Assembly (NCBI RefSeq): GCF_009905375.1 | Contig: NC_133653.1 | Location: 86,406,079-86,470,078, forward strand | Reading direction: 5' to 3' | DNA length: 64,000 bases | Origin: Apium graveolens | Lineage: Eukaryota > Streptophyta > Magnoliopsida > Apiales > Apiaceae | Shown: positions 35,061 to 46,032 of the stretch, piece by piece | Position numbering within the stretch: the first letter of the stretch is position 1 | Layout of the letters: each line of letters begins with the position of its first letter | Position numbers and translations under genes: made by a program | Notes under the pieces: model-generated | The model's database searches: none | Seen by the model: only the letters and a program-made list of their open reading frames with translations | Told to the model about the DNA's origin: nothing

Positions 35061-35952
35061 GAAAGAGGTCAATGAATTAAGACTTGTGCATATTAATCAA
35101 GACAAATTAAAAGAACAGGTATCTTTTCTAGAGAATAGAGTTGACTGTTATAGAAAACTCGAAACTATTCTCAAAGACAAGATCACCGGTCTTGAGACTA
35201 AGGTTAGAGCCTACTTCAATTCTTGTTCGAAGGCTAAAGAGTTCTACAGTAAGCAAGCTGTTAATCAAACATCTGGAATAGGATATGATTACAATGCTGC
35301 TATTGGAGAATTAGGCATAAACTCCCCTCCTCATGTCTGTGCTAAAGGGAGGGAAGTACCACATGTGCTTAAGGGTGTTGATGAACCCCTCTATAAAGCA
35401 TCAATTGCTGAACCATTTGATGCGACCTCTTCTGTTATTCAAGAAGAAATACATGCTGAGGATCATGCTTATGAGAAGATTGTTTCCAAGTCAAGTGAGT
35501 CGAAAGTTCCAGTCAAAGTTGTGAAAGCAACTGAGACTAACTCAGACACACATGAGTTGGATAACAATAATGCCATGTCTACCATGCATAAATTACCTGT
35601 TGTTAATCACTCTCATAAAGCATGTGGTGTTGCTAATTGTATGTCTTGTGCTTTTAATATGATGTATGCTTATTTTAATGGTAAGCATGTGTCTAATGAT
35701 AAGACTACTCCTCGTCAGCATGTGAATAACAAAAAGCATGATAGGTCTAAGACTGCCAGTCCTTCTAAGGCTAGAAAGGAGACATTTGTGCCTAAGCTTA
35801 AACAGAAATTTGTTAAGGCTGTTTACAAGGTCAAATGTTCAGTCATTGAGAAAGTTAAGACAATTAAAATTAAAAATGTTGTTTTGCCTGACAAAGGACA
35901 GTTCTACAAGTATGCCGGGCCCAACCAAGTTTGGGTTCCGAAGAAGGTCTAA
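35032..35952 (+). CDS. Gag C-terminal extension of element C
   Basis: Continues gag after a frameshift: ITDLEKEVNELRLVHINQ (coiled coil), a Cys cluster ACGVANCMSCAFNMMYAYF near residue 200, and a Lys-rich tail ending GPNQVWVPKKV before TAA. This is the Sirevirus-type gag tail. It ends with the same QVW(V)xK signature found before protease in element 1. Confidence 0.75.
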   Translation: MHVVKITDLEKEVNELRLVHINQDKLKEQVSFLENRVDCYRKLETILKDKITGLETKVRAYFNSCSKAKEFYSKQAVNQTSGIGYDYNAAIGELGINSPPHVCAKGREVPHVLKGVDEPLYKASIAEPFDATSSVIQEEIHAEDHAYEKIVSKSSESKVPVKVVKATETNSDTHELDNNNAMSTMHKLPVVNHSHKACGVANCMSCAFNMMYAYFNGKHVSNDKTTPRQHVNNKKHDRSKTASPSKARKETFVPKLKQKFVKAVYKVKCSVIEKVKTIKIKNVVLPDKGQFYKYAGPNQVWVPKKV

Positions 35953-35985
35953 TCCATTTGTAGTGCAGGGCATTAAACAGGTGTA

Positions 35986-36170
35986 ACCGGTAGTGTGGAG
36001 TCTTGACAGTGGATCATCAAGACATATGACCGGAGATAGAGCCCTGCTATCAAATGTGGATTGAGAAAGCTGGCCCCCTGGTTACCTTTGGAGATAACAA
36101 CAAAGGTTTATCTGAGGGATATGGCTGTTTGCAAGCTGGGAATGTTATCATTGAAATTTTGTATATTGTG
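35986..36170 (+). pseudogene. Protease stump of element C
   Basis: SLDSGSSRHMTGDRALLSN is the protease active site. After a one-frame shift GPLVTFGDNNKGLSEGYG follows. Sequence then leaves pol, marking the left edge of the deletion. Confidence 0.8.
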
Positions 36171-36842
36171 CTAGGTTATTATCAGGAAGCAGTATCTAAC
36201 ATATAGCACCAGTGACGAGACTTGAGAATATTACGACATATCAGGCACTTGCTGCACATTACACTTGGAATTGTACTCTAGTAAGATGTGTACAAGTGTA
36301 CTCCTGGTTGGTGAGTTAAAAGAGGAAGTCAGTGCACCACAGTTCATGGACTTTACAGCTGCAGATCTATTGGACTATGCAATCTCTTCTTCACAATCTC
36401 ACTTCAGGTTGGTATGAACTAGTATACTGCTCAAGCAATCGTCAAGGACATGGTATGGCACTCTAACTGCAGTTACAATTTTATATGAATAAGTAGAGTC
36501 GTCATATTTATAACTCTCTTATCACTAGGCACAATCATATTGCTTTATATGTGCAGTGGTATATTGTTTATGCAACATAACAATTAGTATCTAAAGTACT
36601 TGACAAGTATCGGTCAATGATATGTTGTTAACATTATGTTGCAGATATTTGTAAGCTTTTGACATGAATGAGAATTACTTAGACTTTACCCTAAGTGATC
36701 AATGTTTTATCAAAAACTCATTCATATTGAAAAACAAAATTAAACTTCTTTCTACATTAGTGATTTCTTATTTCATGTAAAATCTTTTAAAATCACTATT
36801 GTAAATCATTTTCTCTCTATTACCATATATTCTGTGTTACAG
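36171..36842 (+). other. Non-pol region of C, possible intron ahead of env-like ORF
   Basis: No ORF or recognised motif. It ends TATATTCTGTGTTACAG at 36842, an intron-acceptor-like site comparable with those before the env-like exon in D and E. Confidence 0.4.
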
Positions 36843-37908
36843 GTTCAGTCTCCAATGACTTTCTTTCATTGACAGTCATGAGTTTGAAAACCCACAACGT
36901 CTATCCCAGACTGTAAAGACAAACACAAAAACAGAACCAACCAACACTCTTTTACCACTAAAAGTAGTATGAATGAGCGTGAGGGAGATAGTGCCTAGTG
37001 CACCACATAAGGAAGGTTCTGTAGTCAACCCAGTAGCTCTGTCTCCTACATAGATGAGTAGTATTTAAACCGAGACAACTGCTAGCCCCCATACATCTTC
37101 TCAAAAAGATGTAATGGCTGAAAAGGCACAAAAACAGTTACTAGATTCATTCTCTCAACAGGGTGAGTCTATTGAATTTTGCCTGTCGGCCAAGGTATCC
37201 GATGTAGTGTCACCACTTCAAACATAAACAATTCTTGATGCACAAGGAGAGGTTACACACACAAAGGATGAGTTGACGGAAACAAGAGTTTCGACCATTT
37301 TAAGGTCAGATTCGATTGTTTAAGGTTCGTTAATGGACCAATTGCCTTTACAGGTGTTAGGAGAGGATACTGATCCAAAAGCCATATGTCAGTGGTCAGT
37401 GTCTACCTCCCCAGGCTTAAATCCCCTGGATGCATCTGTGGATAGTGGATCTGACATAGGTGCAGATCGGCAACTTGTTGACAATGATTCAGATATTACC
37501 TGATGAGTCACAAGGAAATGTCTTCACAGACATTAGAAGGGAACCTTGATCTTTATGCTAAATTCGTTGGATCATTGTTTACCTTCCCAGAATTCAAATC
37601 TGGAACCCTAAAAGGGAAACTAGCAACTTGTAGATTATGACTCAGATTCATCTGACGAGTTTAACAAGGATGGGGATTTGCGAACTCCCATTGCACCACC
37701 TGTGACCTCCTTAAGGATGGCTAAGGTGATTTTCCTTGCAGGTACAGCTGGATTATGGAGCTATGAGAGGAGTGATACACTTGTGAGAAAGAGTGTAAAC
37801 ACGAGTGGAGAGAAGAGTGAAACACATGTGAGGTACACTAAACAGAATCACACACTCACAGTGAGGAAGAAAGAGAAACTACTTGTTATTTCTTTTCCAA
37901 TCAAGTGA
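36843..37908 (+). pseudogene. Env-like ORF remnant of element C
   Basis: Several frames with stops. Readable parts are AEKAQKQLLDSFSQQGES (37110 region), GEVTHTKDELTETRVST, LPLQVLGEDTDPKAICQW, DASVDSGSDIGADRQLVDN and DSDSSDEFNKDGDL, then an open 76-codon piece (37678-37908) with TSLRMAKVIFLAGTAGLW. Position between pol and the purine tracts and the low-complexity acidic style fit the Sirevirus post-pol ORF. Direct similarity to the D and E ORFs is not obvious. Confidence 0.5.
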
Positions 37909-37950
37909 AATATGAGAACTCCTTCAGATGACGGCATACATTCCTTCTTT

Positions 37951-38475
37951 AAGGGGGAGATAAAAGCTTAAGTAATAGTTTGGAGGATTCCTCAACTAAG
38001 GGGGAGAAATAGCAGGGAGGAAGAAAAAGATCCTAAAAATGTACACTACACCACACCATTGTGTTTTGTAACTACGGATCCTATTATACGGGAGAGGTGG
38101 TAAACACAAGGTGATTTCCTAGTAAGGGAAGAAGCTGTTAGGGGAGTACCATTGGTTTTTATCTGCGGATCCTATTGTACGGGAGAGGTGGTAAAACGAA
38201 GGTGATCTTCTTTAATCAGTTGATTCTCATAGGGGGAGAAGCAAGAGATATGGGCTTCTCAACAGGAAATCTGGTTGTACAAATGAAGATGGAACTACTT
38301 GAAGATATGTTCAGTCTAGAGGAACATCTACTTGGAATCTGGAAAATGTTAAATCTAGTCCAGAACTTTTCTACTATTTACTTTGCATGTATGTTTATAT
38401 CTTTTTCTTATTTGTTAGTTGAGTTATCCTCTAGGTATTTGTGTGTTATTGTCTAACAAACAAATAGGGGGAGAT
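37951..38475 (+). repeat. Multiple polypurine tracts and direct repeat before the 3' LTR of C
   Basis: AAGGGGGAGA at 37951 and 37998, TAGGGGGAGA at 38231 and the LTR-proximal AATAGGGGGAGAT at 38463-38475. A 26-bp near-identical direct repeat beginning CGGATCCTATT lies at 38075 and 38166. Repeated purine tracts upstream of the 3' LTR are a known Sirevirus hallmark. Confidence 0.85.
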
Positions 38476-39800
38476 TGTAAGTCATATGTCATAGCCTATT
38501 TGTATATTCGAGGATTCAACTCAACTCAGATAAGAATGTAATAAGTAAATAGTGGATCGACCGTCAGAGAGATCTCGCAAAGTAATATCTGTCAAAGGAT
38601 TCAGAAACAAGGTTCATCTACAGACTTAAGGAGTTAATTCACTGGAAGAAGTTCAAGAAGTTGATCATGCCTCAGTGATATAAATCAAGATCGTGGATTT
38701 AATCAAGTGACAGAGATCTCGTCAGAGTATCATTAATTACAAGGATTTAATCTGAAGAAAATCAAAGCGTCAAAGTCAACACATGGAGAAACATCACGGA
38801 AGTTAGTCACTCATGAACTAGACAGTACATCGAGTGTCAACGTTGAAGTGGTGGAATTGATTCATAATTTTCAGTGATTTTCAGAAGATTTGCAGAAGAA
38901 TGGTTGCTGCTCAAGACTAGAATTAATTCTCTATTAATTAATTAAGTCATCTAATTTAATTAAGAAAATAAATTATATCTGCGAAGAATAATTTATTTAT
39001 TAATTGAATTAATTGATTAATTAATTCTGAATTAATTTTAGGAATTTTCAGAAGTTTAATTGGTTTAAAAACAGTCTTAAATCAGCAAGACAATTGAAAA
39101 TGAACTCGCATGACAATCTGGATTGTCATACCGATTGTCATGCCAAGTCATTTCAATTGTCATACCGAAAGTTACACTAGGAAGGAGATTGTCTTGCTAG
39201 TTCAACTGATTGTCATACCGATAGTCATTGTAGTTCAATCAGATTGTCTTGCTAGTACAATTGAAAGTCCTACTGAAAGTCTTGCTGAGCCAAAGAGATT
39301 GTCCTACCGATTGTCATTGCAGTTCAAGTAATTTTGTTGGATTGCATACAAAAAGAAAAAGAAGCAGAAGACATTCACTAACTGAAAAAAATACAAGAAC
39401 ACAGCAGCCGCCTAAGAAATATTTCATTGTTCTCTGCTGAAATTCAAAGATCAATTTCTAGATTGCAAAGTTAAATCCAATCAACTAGAAATCTTTATCT
39501 TGTTCTTGTGTAACAATCTAGCGGATCAAAATCCCTAGAACTTAATCTCAAATTGTGTTTAGCATTTGATTCTAATTATTGCAAAAATAGAAAAAGTTCA
39601 TGTCGAATTTATTCTAGATTTGTGATAATTGATTTGAGATTAATACCTTGTAATCGATACAGTTGTTGTAACACCTTTCAAGTTTAATAATATTTTTATT
39701 TAACTTGAATTTTGTTTCACATTTTTTATTCCGCATTTATTCGATTATTTGGTATTGTTTGTATTCAACCCCCCTTCTACAAACAAATTGGGACCTAACA
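38476..39800 (+). repeat. 3' LTR of element C
   Basis: Same ends as 32319-33644; about a dozen substitutions and one C-run indel. Confidence 0.95.
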
Positions 39801-39805
39801 GTTCC
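39801..39805 (+). repeat. TSD of element C (gttcc), right
   Basis: GTTCC, then the A LTR sequence resumes (CCTAAACCTTTCTCAA). Confidence 0.95.
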
Positions 39806-40124
39806 CCTAAACCTTTCTCAATATTTTATATTCCTTTTATGATCCTCTCTTATAATCCTTGAATTTAAATCCTTTTAATCATGTTACCTTATACTCATTT
39901 CTTTCGGTATCTGGTGGATTTTCGGGAAAAATCAAAGTGTCCGGATTCGAATTCTAACGACCTTTACATACACTCATTTACTTTATGAAATACTAATACG
40001 ATCTTAGAATTTCCATAAAAGTACTCCTATATAGCGTGGTCTGATAATTTTCCTTAATCAGCATCATCAGCAAAAGTTACTATTTATCCGTATTTCAAAA
40101 ATTCTAAAAATTGGGGTTATTACA

Positions 40125-40129
40125 GGATA
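40125..40129 (+). repeat. TSD of element A (ggata), right
   Basis: Directly follows GGGGTTATTACA. G resumes after it. Confidence 0.9.
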
Positions 40130-41756
40130 GTTGGCCAGACTATCACACAAAATGTCTAGGAAAGCCGATCGGGCTTTCACACAAAATCATCGGATCCGTA
40201 GAGACTAGCTAGGTCTCTGATTATCTATGCTGGACTAATCGGTTATGTAATGCGCGCAACCGAATTAGCCACTTACGCAACGTTATCCAATATCTAATTC
40301 GTTTTATCCAGTTTCAGAATCACTTTTACCTATCTCTTGTTAAAAATCAATTCTATCACAGCACACTATTCAAAATCTCTTTTTCATTTTTAATCACACT
40401 TTAGAGATAGGTATTTTCAGATGTTACTTTTCCCCAAAAACACATATTTAACAACATTTTCAAACACAGGGGATACGTAACTTAAAACGTTTCTGTTCCA
40501 TTACGAGAATAAAACATTTAGTTATTCACATATACTGAACCATCAAAAGAATGGTCAGGGGTACTTGCCTTGCAGAGCGATACAACTATCTCTGATTGAC
40601 CTTGAACCGATTCGGGACACTCAGCTTTATCGCTTTACTGTTTGACTATCCTGGATCCAACTTCAACGCCCAGGTCCTTCGCTTGGGAACCTCGCTGCGC
40701 TTGTCTACTGATCACTAGATTATCTTTAGTTCGATATCACTTTTTGAGTCCTTTGACTAATACCTACAGAGCCGAAATACCCTACGTTAGACGTCTAGGT
40801 ATGCTTGACATATCCTCGCTAACAACCTACCCATTCGATATCAATTCCCGACTCGTAATTACACATATTATAATAACACACACAACAATTAGGGTTCACA
40901 TTCACGAAAAATAGGTTCGGGGTTCGTTTTCGGAAAAATACATATACCCATCATTTTACAAAAATTAGGGTTATTACTTTTTGGGAAAAAAGTTCGCCAC
41001 CACATACACTCAAATTTCGTATACAATATACATATATGTTTATATATATTCGTTCGACGGCCCGGTAATTACTGGATACGCTCCCGTATTTCCGTCGTTC
41101 GGTTTCTCGGAAATTAGGCAGCACCTCTTTTATTTATCGGACTAACTCGTCGAACAAATCGACGTCAAATCAATCACACCCAAAACCAAACCAACTACAA
41201 TCCAATTCCCAGCCACCGATTTCAGTCAACAATGTCAATTCACAACCAATCACACAATCCAACAACCATCATCACAATTCAATTAACGATACAGCTTTTT
41301 TTTAATAATCATTTATTATTCGTATTTTTATATTTATTTATTTTAAAATATTAGGACTCAGATAAAAATCATCATCGCCCACCGTCGGCTCGCCGAGGCT
41401 CATCGCCGACGGCGATAAAATTCGCGGGTTTCCGTTTATATCGGACATCCAACGCGAACTTCACCGATTATTACAAATTATTCTCATCCGAATAATTTAT
41501 TTTCATCACGAATATCCAGAAATTTTATATATTCATTTTCTGCAAAAAAAATCAATAAAAGAAATTCAGTCCAACAATAAAACAAAAATCACAGGGTAAC
41601 ATCACGCGCATACGCGCTGGGAACAGGGAGGTCGCCTGACCGGACTCAGGCCGGCGGCAACCGGATGGAATAGAACCGACAACACAGAACTCGGTCTGAA
41701 CACACACAACACGATACCCACACACATATCACCATACACACACACAGAGATTAATA

Positions 41757-42130
41757 CATATACATATATATATATATATATGTACACAGCTGAATCAACC
41801 AACAATCGGAACCAACAGAAAGAGGATGGCCGGACTAATTACCGGGAAGAACAGAGCCAAAAACACGATGGCCGAAAGAGAAAGGAGAACGGCGGTAAAC
41901 TCGCCGGAAGTAGAGAACGGGGCGGAGGGAAAAAAACAGAGAAGGAAGAGAGATTTGCGAGGGAGAAAACTAGAGAGATTAGAGAGAGAGAGATATGGGG
42001 GAGAGATCGAACAAAGAGAGTAAGAGAGAGTGAGGGAGAAAGATGAGTGAACAGGGGGTGTGGGTTTTTTTTCTTTTCCTTTAATCAATTTGCAACACGT
42101 ATGATTAACTTGCTAAAATGCTGACACGTG
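41757..42130 (-). promoter_or_regulatory. G-box, CT-rich leader and (AT)n tract in solo LTR G
   Basis: Read on the minus strand: CCACGTGTCAG (G-box core CACGTG, about 42122-42132), then a long C/T-rich stretch with short CT repeats (about 41940-42060), then an (AT)n run at 41757-41782. This resembles a plant promoter plus 5' leader and is likely the LTR's own transcription start region. Confidence 0.4.
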
Positions 42131-42952
42131 GAGTTTGAGATAAATACAAAGGTTTAATGGCCTGTTTTGACCTGAAATTTGAAATTAAACGAACCGAGTC
42201 GTGATTAAAATAAACTCGGAAAAGCACAAAAATAGTTTTAAAATTTTCTAAAAATCCCGAAGTTAATAAAATAAAATTTCTCTAATCTTTAAAGCATTTT
42301 TGAAACTCAACTCGTACACGCATTACACAATTAGTGAACCGAGCTGCACTTAAAACAAATTCAGAGAATTAAAAAAATAGTCTTAAAATGTTACAAATAT
42401 CCCGAAGTAAATAAAAACGTAAATTTCGAAATTTTAAAACAATTGTTGAAATGCAATTTATCCCCGTTTTCTCAACTAAACGAATCGACGCGCGGGTGAA
42501 ACTAACTCCGAAAATTCCCAAAATAATTTTAAAATTCTCAGAATAATACGAACTTAATAAAATATAGGTTTCATAATTTTTGAAGATTTCCATAATTAAA
42601 TATGAATTTTTACCATTAAACACACTCAGAAAATCATTTAAAGATAAATAATTAATGAAATATTGATTTCTCAATTTTATAAATTTCTAAAAATAATTAT
42701 TGAAATTATAAAGCCAATAAAATAATTTTAAAGACATTTCAAGTATTTACGCAAATAAATTTGCATTAAATCCACTTTTAAAAATGAAAACAATTCAGCA
42801 TACTTAATAATTAATTACACGAACAATCCTATATACCATAATCACCTATACAGATAAAATCCATAGCTGACAGAAGCTATACACATATATTATTTATTTA
42901 ATAATTCCATAATTATGCATTTAAATAGTATAAAAATACACGAGTCGTTATA

Positions 42953-42957
42953 ATTAT
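42953..42957 (+). repeat. TSD of solo LTR G (attat), right
   Basis: ATTAT after the LTR end CGTTATA. The E frame resumes at 42958. Confidence 0.8.
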
Positions 42958-43152
42958 GACCCTTGGGGACTTATAGTTATTATCAACCACCAAATATATA
43001 ATCCTCATGATATTCAATCGTTAGTCTATGCAGGACTGTCTTTTGAACAGCAAACTAATTTTCAGTTCTTTCAACTAGAGACCAGTCTTTTAGAGGAACG
43101 CCGGGCCAAAGAGGCTGAGAGGAACAACAAACTAATGATGTGCTTAATATGA
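42958..43152 (+). pseudogene. Small accessory ORF of E, second part
   Basis: 64 codons plus stop, in frame with 10095-10178 once the insertion and one TSD copy are ignored, giving 92 codons overall. The first codons read DPWGLIVIINHQIYNPHD; the second half is a charged helix-like segment (LETSLLEERRAKEAERNNK). A possible intron (GT at 43140, AG at 43305-43306, 167 nt) would add about 20 codons in place of the last few. No family recognised. Confidence 0.5.
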
Positions 43153-44271
43153 CTGTTACATGTTTTTTGTGCCTTTAATAACTGTTCATATTCTAATTGG
43201 TACTGAATGCTTAATTTCAAAAAAAATTCAATAATGCATGTGTTCAACTAATCCTTGTTTAAGTTGCATGTGTTTACTTCAGTACTTATTAAGCACATCA
43301 TTACAGGAAGAAATTGATTTCACAGAAGGAATTAAGAACAAGTTTAATTCTAAACAGAGAAGAATTATGATCTTTGAATGTACTTATCTATCTAAAATGT
43401 CTATTCACGACATACTTTTGAAACTTTCTTTTTCTCTCAAAGAAAGTTGCCAGACTCTATCTCAAAATCACATATCTTATATCTTAAATTTTTTCTTATA
43501 ATTGAAACGCTTGAATCTATTTATCAAATGTTGACAAAATCAAGTGACATAGTTCTTGAAATTATGGTCACCACTCAAAAATAACATTAAGTTGGTTAGA
43601 GACTACATGCTGAGGTATATCTTAATAACACTAACAGAGACACAGGGTTTCATCAGTTTTTACTGAAGACCCTGTGAAATCTTTCAATACACACATTCAA
43701 GTGTTAGTTCTTTGCAAGAAGAACAAGGTTTGAGATCATGGTACATGACAGTAACCTGATCAAATCCTCTCCAATTCAAACGGAGGTTCCCATAATTCGT
43801 GAACAATAACTGTCATAACCACAGTGTTAACTGTGATTTCAATCGTGACTTCAGATTCATAAGGTGTAAATACTGTTATTACTTTATCAACATTTATTCT
43901 AAATACTGATTTGGTATTTTGAGCATTTATTTTGCATATTTTAAATCCTGTTGGTATGATTATTTCTAGACTTTATTTAAGGACTACCTCTAGTTGTATG
44001 ACCACATATCACCCTTCTTTAGCCACCTCTTATTTCTGTAGGACAAATAATCTGAGCTTTTCTGTGAGTCGTGTGAAAAGATTTAGAGAAAAACAGAATT
44101 AAAGAGAGGAAGGATCATTCCTGACAAAAGGAGAGGTAGATGAGAGATAGGATTTAGTAATCCTTGTGAGGAAACTCTGACTATTAAAAGTCATGAGATG
44201 TGTGGTGTGAGGAGTAGTGATACACTTTAAAAGAATAGAGAGATAAAGTTTTACTTATTCTATTTTTGCAG
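43153..44271 (+). other. E interval between small ORF and env-like exon
   Basis: No strong ORF. It contains the candidate exon tail at 43307-43370 and ends TATTCTATTTTTGCAG at 44271, an acceptor-like site at the env-like exon start. Confidence 0.5.
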
Positions 44272-46032
44272 GTGCACAAAGTTCTAAAGAAATGGATGTT
44301 GAACAACAGTCTGTTGACCCTCAAATAAACTCTGATGTACCAAGTGTTGTTAATCTCCCTGCAGGTCTAAGAACTGATACTTTCTTGCAGTCCATTCAAT
44401 CTACTATTCCACCACATAAAATAATCCCTGTTTTTACTGAAAAATAGTCCATTCACTTTACAATTCCACCACCTGAAGTAATCCATGTTGTTGCTGAAGA
44501 TGTAGTGGCACAACAGTCCATTCATAAAGTTTCATCCATTTCAGGTTCACCATAGTACTCTACATGAACTGAGATTCTGGAAGTAAATTTAGAAGTTCCA
44601 GTTCATTTATCTACAATTCTTGAAGATGTAGAGTTCACTGTTGCTGGTATTGAAGCTTCTGAAGCTGCTGGATCACATACTGTACAAATTTTTGAGTCTA
44701 TCTTAAATGCAGAAGCTGGTGAGGAAGTTCTACAGATAGTTCAAAATCCAGTTGCAAAGGGAGAATCCAATGACAGTGAAGAAGCTAATATTTCTAATGT
44801 TCTTATAGATCTTGAAAATGATCTTTTCTTCCCTGAAGATATGCCTACACATATAAGGCAACAGAAACTGAAAGAGTTAGATGCCAAGAAGAAACATGAT
44901 TATTTTGATGCTATCTGGAATGCTAAATGGAAAGATGATACATATCCTATTTCCAGAACAAATGTTGTTGAGCATATGGAAATAGCTGAACGGAAAATTC
45001 AAAATCCTAATATGCTCACTCATCTGAATGCATCAACTCTGGTTGTCAGATCCTTACATACAGCTCAAGAAGCAACTACTTCTCAAATCAATCAGATCAA
45101 AGAATCATTGATTGCTTCAAGGATGACTACTAATCAGGAAATTCAGAAATAAATTGCACCAATAGTTGCCAGAAAAACTACAATTGAAGCTAATCAAGCT
45201 AGATTGGAAGCTAAGCAAGTTCAAATGTCTGATCAACTTACCGAGGTACAAAATTCAATGGAGCTGATTCTTTCTCTACTGCTTGGTGATGATGCCAAAA
45301 AGGGGGAGAAAATTGTTAAATCTAAATGCAAGCAGCTGATACTGATAAATATTGATGATGAAAATCTTGATGGAGGTAATAAGGGGGGGCAGAAGGATAG
45401 TGAAAGGAGAAGAGGTGAAGAGCTAGTTGGAATTGTGGTTCATCAAAAGCAACCACTAGATCTCAATTTAGACAAGGTGGATAAAGTGAAAGAAGAAAAA
45501 GAAGAGTTGGAGAATTGACTGTGACTACAACATCTCAACAAACTTTACAAGTCACAACTACTGATGAAGACAAGGTATTCTGGAGATAGATCCAATCTAT
45601 ACAGTTGCTAAATCTTTTGATATTGATGAAATTGCTGAAGAAGAAGAAATCAGACAAGCTCACCAAAGAAGGAAGATTTATTGAGATGACTGGGATGATA
45701 AATTTAAATTAACCTCTGACATTGCTCAAGTTAAAGAAGAAGCTGTTATTCAACCAATCACAACCTCTGTTTCTACTCATGTTGTTGATTTCTCAAACCC
45801 AATTCAAGCTGATTTATCAAATCTTGATTTTGAAAACGTAATCTCTGATAAGCCAGAACTTACTTTTGAAGAAAAGAAGAAGCTACTATGGAAAAGCAAG
45901 AAACCAGCACCTAGAAGAGATTCTTCTGAAACATTAGAAAAGATTTACAGTGGAAGTTCTCACTCTAGAAGACCTGGAATCACAAATGGTCTTGGAAGAT
46001 TAAATGTTGATCCATCTGTAGAAGATGCTTTA
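44272..46032 (+). pseudogene. Env-like ORF of E, main exon, left part
   Basis: The frame begins in phase 1 after the acceptor and meets several stops (including one near 44446, two near 44560 and one at 45150). Readable parts: EMDVEQQSVDPQINSDV; an acidic stretch; LKELDAKKKHDYFDAIWNAK; LTHLNASTLVVRSLH; a coiled coil over about 45060-45280; DDAKKGEKIVKSKC; and a Lys/Glu-rich region. The NAKW...ASTLVVRSLH...KKGEKIV order matches D (YKWKLTN...ASTISVKGIHSD...KKGEKIV). It is cut at 46032 by element B. Function unknown. Confidence 0.75.
46028..46032 (+). repeat. TSD of element B (cttta), left
   Basis: CTTTA before the LTR, repeated at 59708-59712. Confidence 0.95.

Larger units (their letters stand above)
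32319..39800 (+). mobile_element. Element C: deleted Sirevirus-like Ty1/copia element
   Basis: 7482 bp with 1326/1325-bp LTRs (about a dozen differences, near 1%), exact TSD, tRNA-iMet PBS, gag, a protease stump, an env-like ORF remnant and several purine-tract repeats before the 3' LTR. Integrase, RT and RNase H are absent: about 36170 onward holds no pol sequence. It cannot move alone. If it transposed in this state it was mobilised in trans; otherwise the deletion came after insertion. Confidence 0.93.
10879..40124 (-). mobile_element. Element A: non-autonomous Ty3/gypsy chromovirus-like element with 4.2-kb LTRs
   Basis: Both LTRs begin near TGTAA(C/T)ACCCCC and end GGGGTTATTACA, flanked by ggata. 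The PBS (28458-28469) lies at the right LTR and the purine tract (15041-15060, read on the minus strand) at the left LTR, so it is transcribed leftward. Without F and C the internal region is about 5.5 kb and holds only broken gag/pol pieces in an unusual order. The LTRs differ by a few percent by eye. A is nested inside solo LTR G and hosts F (internal) and C (right LTR). B is a second insertion of the same type. Confidence 0.92.
28474..40124 (-). repeat. Right (5') LTR of element A, split by element C
   Basis: Parts 28474-32318 and 39806-40124, about 4164 bp together, with one TSD copy of C (gttcc) excluded. It keeps the canonical TGTAATACCCCC start that is decayed in the left LTR. Confidence 0.92.
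10179..42952 (-). mobile_element. G: solo LTR, about 3.5 kb, interrupted by element A
   Basis: Left part is 10179-10878 and right part 40130-42952, with element A between and its TSD ggata on both sides; about 3523 bp once A is removed. It starts TGTGACGGCC and ends CGTTATA, a C-to-T-decayed match to the expected CGTCACA. It is flanked by attat duplications, and I see no PBS, PPT or internal gag/pol, hence a solo LTR. Start and internal motifs (CTCGGGGTC, GGGTGAGCAA) resemble the LTRs of gypsy elements A and B, implying minus orientation. It probably arose by LTR-LTR recombination. Confidence 0.75.

Noticed and set aside
41795..42088. 97-codon Ser/Leu-rich minus-strand ORF
   Set aside because: Translation of the CT-rich leader of solo LTR G; low complexity, no domain.
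10179..42952. G as a full retrotransposon
   Set aside because: No PBS, purine tract or gag/pol in its 3.5 kb; the TSD sits directly at both LTR ends.
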